Origin: a virus
Direction: 5' to 3' (one strand)
Length of the DNA stretch: 22,506 bases
IMG/VR virus record: IMGVR_UViG_3300046713_000240
Span: 1-22,506 of that record
The notes below the pieces were generated by a model. That model saw only the letters and a program-made list of their open reading frames with translations. It had not been told where the DNA came from and made no database searches. Numbering within the stretch: the stretch's first letter is position 1; each line of letters starts with the position of its first letter. Both the position numbers and the translations under genes were made by a program. This document shows, in pieces, positions 7,664 to 13,465 of this stretch.

Positions 7664-9118
7664 CTATACCACCCACGCTACATCTGATTTGAGTTTGTTG
7701 CCCACGCGGCCTCCAGAAAACGACGTTGCGAATCCGACAGGGCCGTCGTTGCCGGCGTAGAAGGACATTGCGAGCGCATCCGCACAGTCGGGGCTGGACA
7801 AGCCTCGCTTGCGCATCTCGTCCTTGCTCTCGATCTTGATCCGTCCATCGGACAAGTAACGATATTTCAGCGCGGTCAGGTCGGCGACCAGCTTGTCGTG
7901 GGCGGGAACTGAGACTTGGCGGGTGGCAAACCAGTCGCGGGTGCGGCAGTAGAGTTCGTCACGCAGGCGATAGTACTGGCTGCCCGTGGTGGGGCTTTCA
8001 GAGACGTTGACGGCCAGGACAGGAAGGCCCATCTCGCTCATACGGTCGGCCACGCCGGCACCCAAGCCAATCGCATCGACGCAGATGGCGGATGGGCGCA
8101 TATCGATGGGTAAAGCGTCGTATTCGGTCTTGACGACGCCGACGACGTGCATCAGGTCAACGTTACGCCAGATGATTGGGCGTTCGTTGATGACGGGGCC
8201 TAAGCGTTTTATAAGGACGGTGGCGTCGGAACCGAAACGTGCCACGTCCAGCCCCCAGACCGCACGCTTGTAGTCGTCGCGCATAAGGTTAGGAGCTTCG
8301 CGCGTGGTCGCGGCAAGGACCATCTCGCGAGATAAGAGCACATCCTCTTCGTGCAGCGGGAATTCGCCCAAGACGCGGGCGGCATAGCGGGCTGACGCGG
8401 GGCCGTAATTGTCGGCCATCTCACGGATGAAGGCCGGATCGACGTATTTGCTGTCGAAGCAGGAGACCTTCGCTGAATACCAACGATCCGCCATGTCGGT
8501 ATGGGTGCGGTAGAAGAAGCCGGACGAGCGCAGCGGGTTTCCCGCCAGCACCGTGATCGCACCCGGGGTGCTCATGCTCCCCTGGCCCGCATCGAACACT
8601 TGCTCGGCCACGCCGCTGGCTTCATCGACGATCAGCATCACGTTGGCGGAATGAACGCCCTGGAGGGCTTCGGGCTGTTCGGCACGCGATGTACGCGCGC
8701 TGACGAAGGAAGCGGCGCTGTCGGACTTCAGGAAGATGCGGTCGGACGTGACTTCGAACAGGTCAGCGATGGAGGCGGGGCAGGCTTTGAGCCACCTGCG
8801 GACTTCAGCCCAGAGCGCATCGAACAACTGTTGGGCTGTCGGCGCAGTGACGACGGTCTTCTGCGGGTAGCGGGTAACGGCAAACCATATGGTCAGCCAG
8901 GACAGCAGGGTCGTCTTGCCGACGCCGTTGCCGGAGCGGATGCTGACGCGGGTATGGCCCTGGCTCATGGCCTTCAGGATTTTGGCCTGCCACGGCTCCG
9001 GGGTGACGCCAAGGCACTCGACGCAGAAGGCGTACGGGTTCCGGCTCCATAGCCACATGCGGGCCGCGGAGGCGAGGTCAGGCTTCTGCGTCAGGAGGGA
9101 AGAGAACCCATCCGCCAT
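7664..9118 (-). CDS. Terminase large subunit
   Basis: A 484-residue DNA-packaging motor. The ATPase domain shows Walker A SGNGVGKT at residues 62-69 and Walker B MLIVDEA at 161-167, with the catalytic Glu in VDEA. A coupling-type VLAGNP follows at 190-195. The C-terminal RNase H-like nuclease has its expected acidic residues: Asp291 in GLDVARFGSD, Asp348 in CVDAIGLG, and Asp444/Asp447 in SPDCADAL. It drives DNA into the prohead through the portal and cuts concatemers. All catalytic motifs are present and the length is typical, so it is probably active. It abuts the portal gene and is preceded by a 129-base leader without a gene. Confidence 0.95.
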   Translation of the reverse strand: MADGFSSLLTQKPDLASAARMWLWSRNPYAFCVECLGVTPEPWQAKILKAMSQGHTRVSIRSGNGVGKTTLLSWLTIWFAVTRYPQKTVVTAPTAQQLFDALWAEVRRWLKACPASIADLFEVTSDRIFLKSDSAASFVSARTSRAEQPEALQGVHSANVMLIVDEASGVAEQVFDAGQGSMSTPGAITVLAGNPLRSSGFFYRTHTDMADRWYSAKVSCFDSKYVDPAFIREMADNYGPASARYAARVLGEFPLHEEDVLLSREMVLAATTREAPNLMRDDYKRAVWGLDVARFGSDATVLIKRLGPVINERPIIWRNVDLMHVVGVVKTEYDALPIDMRPSAICVDAIGLGAGVADRMSEMGLPVLAVNVSESPTTGSQYYRLRDELYCRTRDWFATRQVSVPAHDKLVADLTALKYRYLSDGRIKIESKDEMRKRGLSSPDCADALAMSFYAGNDGPVGFATSFSGGRVGNKLKSDVAWVV

Positions 9119-9212
9119 CAGCGTTCGCGCAGTGCATTGGCCCGCTCGGGGCCGGCTGGAAGGGCCTACTCGGCAACTGCTTCGGCTGTTTTGGCAGGTT
9201 CGGTTAGGACGT

Positions 9213-9229
9213 ACCCGTCAAAAACGGGT
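9213..9229 (-). other. Hairpin in the 129-base leader of the terminase gene
   Basis: ACCCGT (9213-9218) and ACGGGT (9224-9229) pair around CAAAA. A nearby CCCGTAC (9237-9243) could compete for the same strand. It lies in the only gene-free gap of the virion module, 9119-9247, between the small and large terminase genes. It might tune large terminase translation or be chance. I see no gene in that gap. Confidence 0.35.
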
Positions 9230-9247
9230 CTAGAAGCCCGTACAGGG

Positions 9248-9667
9248 CTATCTGGCCCAATCGGGTAGGGGAGGCTCCGCAGGCGCTAGGGGCGCCTGTG
9301 GCGCAACCGCAGCCCCTTCTAGCAGTGCTCCCAAGTCGATGCCGCGCTGTTGGGCGCTGTTGACCAGTTGCACCAGCATCAGATGGTTGAATTGCTGCGG
9401 CGTGGCGACGTTCTCGGCTTCTTTGGGCAAGGTGCGGGCAATCGCGGCGAACACCGCGACCGCATCGCCTTGCTCCATCTTGTCGGCCAGCGCATCGAGC
9501 ATGCTGGCCGGGTTCAGGCGTGGATGGTCGAGGAGGCCGGCATGGAGGGCATCGCGCCAGACCTTGCCGGGGCTGTCGGGCGGCGGGTCCAGCGACACGT
9601 CGGCGGAAACCGCAAGGCTGTTGCCTGGCAGCATCGGCAGAACATCGAGGATGGTCGCATCGCTCAT
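9248..9667 (-). CDS. Candidate small terminase subunit
   Basis: I choose ATG 9667 (MSDATILDVLPMLPG), giving 139 residues. The frame stays open far upstream, but that extension crosses terminators and is Arg/Pro-rich noise. The protein has a helical centre (NPASMLDALADKMEQGD ... VFAAIARTLP) and QFNHLMLVQLVNSAQQRG, then a Pro/Ala-rich tail ending DWAR. I see no convincing helix-turn-helix. The call rests mainly on position: the first gene of the virion module, immediately before the large terminase, with a size normal for DNA-recognition subunits. It could also be an unrelated small protein. No strong Shine-Dalgarno site precedes the chosen start. Confidence 0.5.
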   Translation of the reverse strand: MSDATILDVLPMLPGNSLAVSADVSLDPPPDSPGKVWRDALHAGLLDHPRLNPASMLDALADKMEQGDAVAVFAAIARTLPKEAENVATPQQFNHLMLVQLVNSAQQRGIDLGALLEGAAVAPQAPLAPAEPPLPDWAR

Positions 9668-9726
9668 CGGTGGATGAAACGCTCTAAACGACTGGAAAGT
9701 CAAGCGGATGGCGTGATCGCAGGGTG

Positions 9727-9756
9727 TTGCGGTTTCCAAACGCAGCCGTGTAGAAC
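9727..9756 (+). promoter_or_regulatory. Possible sigma70-like promoter for a mini-cassette
   Basis: TTGCGG (9727-9732) and TAGAAC (9751-9756) are separated by 18 bases and match the consensus at 4 of 6 positions each. Transcription would begin near 9763, so the RNA would start with the hairpin at 9762-9789 and then carry the 26-codon ORF. This is a weak call made on spacing and context. Confidence 0.3.
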
Positions 9757-9789
9757 AAAAACGCCCGGCAGGAATCCCCCTGCCGGGCG
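9757..9789 (-). terminator. Strong rho-independent terminator on the minus strand
   Basis: CGCCCGGCAGG (9762-9772) and CCTGCCGGGCG (9779-9789) form a perfect 11-bp GC-rich stem with a 6-base loop. Read on the minus strand the stem is followed by TTTTT (9761-9757). It would stop minus-strand transcripts coming from the RuvC side before the terminase genes, so the virion module should have its own promoter downstream of it. Read on the plus strand, the same stem would be the 5' end of the mini-cassette RNA. Confidence 0.72.
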
Positions 9790-9832
9790 CCGCTCCCGCC
9801 CCGGTAAGAGGGCGGCGAAGGAGAAACCTGTG

Positions 9833-9913
9833 ATGTTCACGCATCGCAAGCCTCTGCCGTGGATTATGGTTCTTGTGCGCGTAAGCGTCAAGATTTCCAT
9901 AGCCCGCCGATAG
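9833..9913 (+). CDS. 26-residue basic mini-ORF with a good ribosome binding site
   Basis: ATG 9833 is preceded by GAAGGAGA at about 8 bases and opens 26 codons ending TAG at 9911-9913. The peptide starts MFTHRKPLPWIMVLV and ends KISIARR. It has an aromatic/aliphatic core rich in Val and Ile with basic ends, and is shorter than a clean membrane helix. It is bracketed by a 5' hairpin (9762-9789) and a 3' hairpin (9914-9950) and runs against the neighbouring genes. It could be a leader peptide, a small toxin-like or regulatory peptide, or chance. The clear ribosome binding site is the best evidence that it is translated. Confidence 0.4.
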   Translation: MFTHRKPLPWIMVLVRVSVKISIARR

Positions 9914-9950
9914 AGGACGGGGCCGGCTCGCAAGGGTCGGCCCCTCTCCT
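9914..9950 (+). terminator. Hairpin just after the mini-ORF
   Basis: GGGGCCG (9919-9925) pairs with CGGCCCC (9938-9944), and flanking AGGA/TCCT extends the stem. It begins 5 bases after the mini-ORF stop and is followed by CTTT, a short U-tract, when read on the plus strand. It fits a modest terminator that ends the mini-cassette transcript. Confidence 0.45.
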
Positions 9951-9976
9951 TTGGAGCGCACCCGCAGGGTAAAACG

Positions 9977-10010
9977 AAAAACACCCGGCAGGAATGGCCT
10001 ACCGGGTGTT
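9977..10010 (-). terminator. Second minus-strand terminator
   Basis: AACACCCGG (9980-9988) pairs with CCGGGTGTT (10002-10010). Three more inner pairs follow after a mismatch. On the minus strand the stem ends GTGTTTTTCGTTTT. It shares the 12-base string CCCGGCAGGAAT with the terminator at 9757-9789, so one may have arisen from the other by duplication. It would end leftward transcription from the RuvC gene. Confidence 0.6.
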
Positions 10011-10051
10011 CCCCACCGGAGCAAAGCGATGGTTGGACATCACCTTGACAA

Positions 10052-10098
10052 CCTTGGCACTACTGGAATTATTTTTCCAGAAAATTTTGACGCCAAGG
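10052..10098. other. Nested dyad with an AT-rich core
   Basis: An outer pair, CCTTGGC (10052-10058) and GCCAAGG (10092-10098), encloses a perfect inner hairpin, CTGGAA (10063-10068) and TTCCAG (10075-10080), around TTATTT. The self-complementary AAAATTTT lies at 10081-10088. Low-GC, nested symmetry next to the terminase genes and a resolvase gene would suit a packaging or replication site, or a structured RNA. Function is not shown by the sequence. Confidence 0.45.
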
Positions 10099-10339
10099 AT
10101 TTTGGACGGGGGTGCGAATGTGGTGGTCGCCGCCGATCCAGCTTGGGGGGCATCGCGCGAGGGCGGGGGGCAACCTGGGGTTGCGGCTCGCTCCCTCCGC
10201 ACGCTGCGGTTGCAGCCAGGTCGCGAGCGCACGCAGGGCCGTCCGCGCGGTTGCAGGGTGCGGCGAGGGTGCAGGGTGCATAAGCCATTGATGAAACTGT
10301 CAAATACGTCAAACCGATAATGCGTCAATATCGGATGGT
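10099..10339. other. GC-rich non-coding stretch with short repeats
   Basis: I find no believable gene here. The open frames that exist are Arg/Pro/Ala-rich and lack ribosome binding sites. The stretch holds two GGGGGGCA runs (from about 10145 and 10165), a perfect small hairpin GCAACC-TGG-GGTTGC (10170-10184), two GCGGTTGCAG copies, and AGGGTGC repeats near 10250-10280. At its right end, just after the RuvC stop codon, CCGATA (10314-10319) and TATCGG (10329-10334) form a 21-base dyad that could be an operator or a weak terminator. Confidence 0.4.
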
Positions 10340-10840
10340 TTAGCCCTTGCCTAATATGTCAAGCCGCATTCCGGCATGCGCTACCCACAGCGCATCGGCC
10401 GCGCCGCTAACGAATGGCGCCGGCCACCCTGCCACGGCCGCATTAAAGCCTGGCACAGCGCGCGCTAGCGCCACTGCCACGGCTTTATCCGAGCCGATGG
10501 GTATCCTTGCCAGCCTACGCCATTGAACCGGCCACACGGGCACCACACGCAGCCCTAAGCCCGCGCACACGCCGCGCACCACGCCGGCCCTGTGCATTAA
10601 TTTACCCGCACTCGCCACCCCCTGCCGCGGCATCGGCATTTGCTGTTCTAAAGCGAGCGATAAATGCGAAAATGGCGCCAAGATATACGCTAATTCTTCC
10701 GGTTCCTCCGGCATTTGACGCAGCAACCGCACGGTTTGACCGTTTTCTGCCATTTTCAGCCAGCAAAGCGCGCCGTAGCGCCCGGGATCGGCGCCGATCA
10801 CGTGCAACGGCACCGGGTTTGGGACGCATTGGGACGGCAT
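10340..10840 (-). CDS. RuvC-like Holliday junction resolvase
   Basis: A 166-residue protein with a RuvC/RNase H-like layout. The first strand has VIGADPGRYGALCWL with Asp18, and the second acidic residue is Glu65 in LALEQQMPMP. Then comes a GxxxG-type helix (AGVVRGVCAGLGLRVVPVWP) that leads into the VPxxW segment. The C-terminal GAADALWVA holds Asp149, and Asp118 sits in GSDKA. Such enzymes cut branched DNA made during replication and recombination and clear it before packaging. Start: ATG 10840 with GAGGGG five bases upstream. It is transcribed leftward, alone, into two terminators. The family call is good; exact substrate preference is unknown. Confidence 0.8.
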   Translation of the reverse strand: MPSQCVPNPVPLHVIGADPGRYGALCWLKMAENGQTVRLLRQMPEEPEELAYILAPFSHLSLALEQQMPMPRQGVASAGKLMHRAGVVRGVCAGLGLRVVPVWPVQWRRLARIPIGSDKAVAVALARAVPGFNAAVAGWPAPFVSGAADALWVAHAGMRLDILGKG

Positions 10841-10866
10841 TTTTGCCCCTCGCAGAGTCTTCTAGT

Positions 10867-10892
10867 ACTTGTCTACACAGCCTGTCTACACA
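10867..10892 (-). repeat. Tandem TGTCTACACA repeats in the RuvC leader
   Basis: TGTCTACACA occurs at 10870-10879 and 10883-10892, a 13-base period. The pair lies between the predicted promoter and the RuvC start. GTACCAA is also directly repeated (10923-10929, 10932-10938) inside the promoter spacer. Both pairs look like regulator-binding sites. Confidence 0.4.
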
Positions 10893-10913
10893 ATCACGTA
10901 CTACTTTCTACCT

Positions 10914-10942
10914 CTTATATATGTACCAAGCGTACCAAACAA
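10914..10942 (-). promoter_or_regulatory. Candidate promoter of the RuvC-like gene
   Basis: On the minus strand TTGTTT (10942-10937) and TATAAG (10919-10914) are spaced by 17 bases. The -10 box matches at 5 of 6 positions and the -35 at 3 of 6. It lies in the only AT-rich patch nearby, about 75 bases upstream of the start codon. Confidence 0.42.
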
Positions 10943-11020
10943 AGAGAATCAATAACTTAACTGTGGCGGGTTGGGACGGCATCCCCGCATGCGACAAGTT
11001 TGTAAAGCCCAAACCGCCCC

Positions 11021-11043
11021 CGTAATTCGCTTTCCGAATTACG
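11021..11043. promoter_or_regulatory. Perfect 9-bp dyad in the divergent control region
   Basis: CGTAATTCG (11021-11029) and CGAATTACG (11035-11043) are exact inverted repeats around CTTTC. There is no T-run on either strand, so a protein-binding site is more likely than a terminator. It sits between the leftward RuvC gene and the rightward small-gene block. Confidence 0.45.
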
Positions 11044-11091
11044 CTAATGCGCCCTGCGCATGGCTGCCTCGCGAACCCGTGATATCTATAC

Positions 11092-11148
11092 ACGTTGACA
11101 ACATAGCCTGACCCTGCGCATATGGCGCTTACCAAACGTTGACAACAT
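11092..11148 (+). repeat. Two ACGTTGACAACAT repeats before the rightward block
   Basis: The 13-mer ACGTTGACAACAT occurs exactly at 11092-11104 and 11136-11148, 44 bases apart. Each holds the dyad GTTG-A-CAAC. Similar CCCTGCGCAT strings precede both copies, so a longer unit may be duplicated. The embedded TTGACA resembles a -35 box, but neither copy has a good -10 box at the right distance. An operator pair is the better reading. Confidence 0.5.
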
Positions 11149-11162
11149 CGAAGGGACTGCGG

Positions 11163-11321
11163 ATGCCCCGATTGATAGAAATACGATACAATGGCGCCAA
11201 TGCGCCGTTCCCGTTCACCGTTTACGTTGCGACTGGGCAAGGGTGGGCATTGTTCGCTCAGTGCAAGGACAATCATGCGGCGTCCATCGCTGCGGACAAA
11301 GCCCGCTATAGCAACGCTTAA
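11163..11321 (+). CDS. Small protein, first gene of the rightward block
   Basis: 52 residues from ATG 11163, with AAGGGA six bases upstream; an ATG eight codons earlier (11139) lies inside the second repeat and has no such site. The sequence begins MPRLIEIRYNGANAPFPFTV and continues with a short Gly/Trp segment and a helix near the end (NHAASIAADKARYSN). I do not recognise it. Its shape, a few beta strands then one helix, recurs in other small genes of this block. Confidence 0.6.
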   Translation: MPRLIEIRYNGANAPFPFTVYVATGQGWALFAQCKDNHAASIAADKARYSNA

Positions 11322-11343
11322 ACCCTGTGATAGATTGGACGAA

Positions 11344-11646
11344 ATGAAAATGACACACGAAGAGATGGACTTAGAGGTTGCCGATGCGCAGCATTATTTG
11401 CCGCATTTCAAGCTAGATCGCTGCCGGCACGAAAGCGTTAGCATGACAAGCCTGTGGCTGTTCGATGCCGAAGGCAAACAGATCGGGTCGTGCTCGCGTA
11501 CCGACAATGGCGGATGGCGTGCGAGCCACATGCACAAGGGCCAGCTTGTAGCCCAGCGCCACATCTTCCTGATGTTGGATGCGCTGGACTACATCGCCGC
11601 CCGGCATGCTTTCTTCGTGAAAACGCTGTTACGGGCTAGAGTTTAA
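11344..11646 (+). CDS. Unrecognised 100-residue protein
   Basis: Start at ATG 11344 (MKMTHEEMDLEVADAQHYLP), with GGACGA upstream; the next ATG, two codons in, is also possible. The middle contains SLWLFDAEGKQIGSCSR, a beta-hairpin-like stretch, and the C-terminus is helical (IFLMLDALDYIAARHAFFVK). No enzymatic motif is visible. The next gene starts 4 bases after its stop, so the two are co-transcribed. Function unknown. Confidence 0.62.
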   Translation: MKMTHEEMDLEVADAQHYLPHFKLDRCRHESVSMTSLWLFDAEGKQIGSCSRTDNGGWRASHMHKGQLVAQRHIFLMLDALDYIAARHAFFVKTLLRARV

Positions 11647-11649
11647 CCC

Positions 11650-12246
11650 ATGCGCCACAAACTCAAACGTGAACACTTCATCCCGAAACATTCCATGCGC
11701 GTCGCTGACAAAAACTCCGATGCGGAATGCTACATATACGATACCACTACTGCGAAGGGCGTGCGCTTCGGCGCATGCTTCTTCGTCGGCAAGCAGGCTA
11801 AGCCGCTATGGCACTACGTCTACAACACTGCGGAAAAGCGTGAAGCATCGGTTGCCGAAAGTTTCACGCTTCGCCAAAAGTCTATCGCCAGCAAAGCCAA
11901 GTACCGCGCCGAAGAGAACGCCAAGGGAAGCGGACTGATCGTTGGCGACATACTCAAATCGTCCTGGGGCTATGATCAAACGAATGTCGATTGGTACGAA
12001 GTGACGGCCCTGATAGGCGTCAAGATGGTGGAACTGCGGAAGATCGCTGGGCACAGGGAAGCCACTGGCCACGATACCGGCCGCACCGTGCCGCAAAGCG
12101 GCGACTACATCGGCGAGCCGTTCCGCAAGCTGGCGCGTGCGGGCTACGTGCGGCTAACCAGCTACAGCGGCGCCAGCAAGTGGAACACAGCAACCGTTGC
12201 GGGCGTGCCAATCGGACCGTCCGCTTACTTTTCAACCTACGCATAA
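11650..12246 (+). CDS. Conserved phage protein of unknown function, 198 residues
   Basis: This protein contains GDILKSSWGYDQTNVDWYEV followed by a TALIG...VELRKI segment near residues 95-130, and FRKLARAGYVRLTSYSGASK near the end. This SSWGYDQTN(V/I)D(W/Y)Y stretch recurs, to my knowledge, in many phage genomes as a protein without known function. The N-terminus is basic and has an SMRVADKNSDAECYIYDTTT segment. It looks like a compact soluble domain with beta strands at the core. It is the largest protein of the small-gene block and lies in series with its neighbours. Host takeover or protection from host defence is a guess from context only. Confidence 0.72.
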   Translation: MRHKLKREHFIPKHSMRVADKNSDAECYIYDTTTAKGVRFGACFFVGKQAKPLWHYVYNTAEKREASVAESFTLRQKSIASKAKYRAEENAKGSGLIVGDILKSSWGYDQTNVDWYEVTALIGVKMVELRKIAGHREATGHDTGRTVPQSGDYIGEPFRKLARAGYVRLTSYSGASKWNTATVAGVPIGPSAYFSTYA

Positions 12247-12258
12247 GGGACAACACAC

Positions 12259-12486
12259 ATGGCCACCTGGCATCAGATGCGCGACCGCAAGCGCAACCCG
12301 GCACCGCTCTACCACCCGACGCTATGGACGGTCCTAATCGATCCACCCGGAGGCTTTGCTTCGTCCATGCTGTTTACCACGCAAGCGGATGCCGAAGCGT
12401 ATATCGGGCGCTTGTCGCTTACCGCGGGCGTATTGCTCTTGAAGCCTGCCAGCGCAACCCCGCCAACAACCATTACGAAAGCGTAA
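12259..12486 (+). CDS. Small protein with a TxADAExY motif
   Basis: 75 residues from ATG 12259, with AAGGGA nine bases upstream. It begins MATWHQMRDRKRNPAPLYHP. The core LWTVLIDPPGG and FTTQADAEAYIGRL resembles the next gene, which has FDTVADAETFLAG at the matching place. It may be a strand-helix micro-domain and a diverged duplicate of its neighbour. Function unknown. Confidence 0.58.
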   Translation: MATWHQMRDRKRNPAPLYHPTLWTVLIDPPGGFASSMLFTTQADAEAYIGRLSLTAGVLLLKPASATPPTTITKA

Positions 12487-12490
12487 CAAC

Positions 12491-12733
12491 ATGACCGCCA
12501 CCCAAGCCACCATCGTCCCTTGCCGCTACTGGCATGATCCTGTCAGCAACCGCCGGTTTTCACCGTTCACATCCTGGAAACCGGAGACGGCCGTACTTGT
12601 CACGAAAGGCTACACGATCCGTTGGCCAGACGGCACGCAAGGGTGCGGCCGCCCGCCCTTCGATACCGTGGCCGATGCCGAAACTTTCCTTGCGGGCGTG
12701 CCGCAGGGCTTCAAAGGGATGAATGTGCTATGA
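12491..12733 (+). CDS. Small protein with an FDTVADAExF motif
   Basis: 80 residues starting MTATQATIVPCRYWHDPVSN, four bases after the previous stop. The second half, GYTIRWPDGTQG ... FDTVADAETFLAGV, parallels the gene before it. The stop overlaps the next ATG as ATGA, so the two are translated in series. No known function. Confidence 0.6.
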   Translation: MTATQATIVPCRYWHDPVSNRRFSPFTSWKPETAVLVTKGYTIRWPDGTQGCGRPPFDTVADAETFLAGVPQGFKGMNVL

Positions 12734-12978
12734 AAGAACACAAAGACATTTCCACGATGCCTGAACCCCGCATGCGGGAGATTGCCGCCGGGTTCGAACG
12801 ATGCGCCAAGCTATTGCATGAATTGAGCCAACGGCTTGATGGGTACAGTGATGGACGTGGCAATCTTGGCACGTACAGCGGCACGGCCGCGGCGCATGCG
12901 CGGGAGTTGGCGAACAGCATGTGGCAGCATGCCGAAGCGAAAAAAGCCGCGCGCCCCCGCGCCAAAGCGGAGGGTTGA
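12730..12978 (+). CDS. Small helical protein
   Basis: 82 residues from ATG 12730, which overlaps the previous stop (ATGA). It is almost entirely helical: MREIAAGFERCAKLLHELSQ, then AAHARELANSMWQHAEAKKA, with a Gly-rich turn between. It has a basic tail ending RAKAEG, consistent with a helical hairpin or a nucleic-acid-facing tail. I do not recognise it. Confidence 0.58.
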   Translation: MKEHKDISTMPEPRMREIAAGFERCAKLLHELSQRLDGYSDGRGNLGTYSGTAAAHARELANSMWQHAEAKKAARPRAKAEG

Positions 12979-12981
12979 GCT

Positions 12982-13230
12982 ATGCACACGTTCAAATCCG
13001 TCTACTTCGCTGACGAACGCACGGTCACGGGCGAGTATGTCAACGGCAACATAACCGTTACCGCATGGTCAGGCCCACATGACATCGTGCAAACCGAACA
13101 TTTCACCGCTTCCGAGCCCGGCATACACGATGCCGACATGCTGCAATCGTACTGCCGCACGACGATGGTGCAATGGCAGCGCAACCGTAAACACGGCGTG
13201 GATCAGCCGTGGAAAACGCCGGAGGGCTGA
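12982..13230 (+). CDS. Unrecognised 82-residue protein
   Basis: ATG 12982 is preceded by GGAGGG, one of the strongest ribosome binding sites in the block. The protein begins MHTFKSVYFADERTVTGEYV and has alternating short strands, then a helix with LQSYCRTTMVQWQRNRK. It reads as a small alpha/beta protein without catalytic motifs. Unknown function. Confidence 0.58.
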   Translation: MHTFKSVYFADERTVTGEYVNGNITVTAWSGPHDIVQTEHFTASEPGIHDADMLQSYCRTTMVQWQRNRKHGVDQPWKTPEG

Positions 13231-13233
13231 CGG

Positions 13234-13461
13234 GTGGGCGAGCTGTTTTGTACGATCATAACCGGCGTCTGCGGCACGCCGCACCGCTATTACAACAGCG
13301 AGGAGCGGGCATTGCGCGCGGCACAACAACGTTGCCGACGCACGGGCGAAGCTGTCGAGGTGGCGTGGTGCAGGCACCACGGCAACCCGAAAGTGTGGCT
13401 CGCCTTCGTCACCCCTGACGGCACGACAAGAACACAGTTCGCAGCCCATACCGAAAGCTAA
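13234..13461 (+). CDS. Unrecognised 75-residue protein, GTG start
   Basis: GTG 13234 follows GGAGGG at 7 bases, which decides the start. The sequence begins MGELFCTIITGVCGTPHRYY, then has a charged helix (SEERALRAAQQRCRRTG) and a strand pair (VEVAWCRHH, VWLAFVTPDG). Three cysteines in 75 residues are notable, but no metal site is evident. The strand-helix-strand order resembles other genes of this block. Function unknown. Confidence 0.57.
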   Translation: MGELFCTIITGVCGTPHRYYNSEERALRAAQQRCRRTGEAVEVAWCRHHGNPKVWLAFVTPDGTTRTQFAAHTES

Positions 13462-13465
13462 AACC

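Noticed and set aside
9350-9913. Long plus-strand open frame antisense to small terminase
   Set aside because: Composition is that of a shadow frame. Only the last 26 codons, which have their own AAGGAG, are worth keeping.
9668-10024. Upstream in-frame extension of the candidate small terminase, adding 119 residues
   Set aside because: It crosses both minus-strand terminators, is Arg/Pro/Gly-rich and has no ribosome binding site at its ATG.
11095-11124. TTGACA at 11095-11100 as a -35 box
   Set aside because: The best -10 candidates at 17-18 bases match poorly, and the same 13-mer recurs where no promoter could serve the first gene, so an operator reading is preferred.
12788-12800. GGGTTCGAACGA, which resembles a tRNA T-arm
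   Set aside because: It lies within a coding gene and no acceptor, D-arm or anticodon stem surrounds it.
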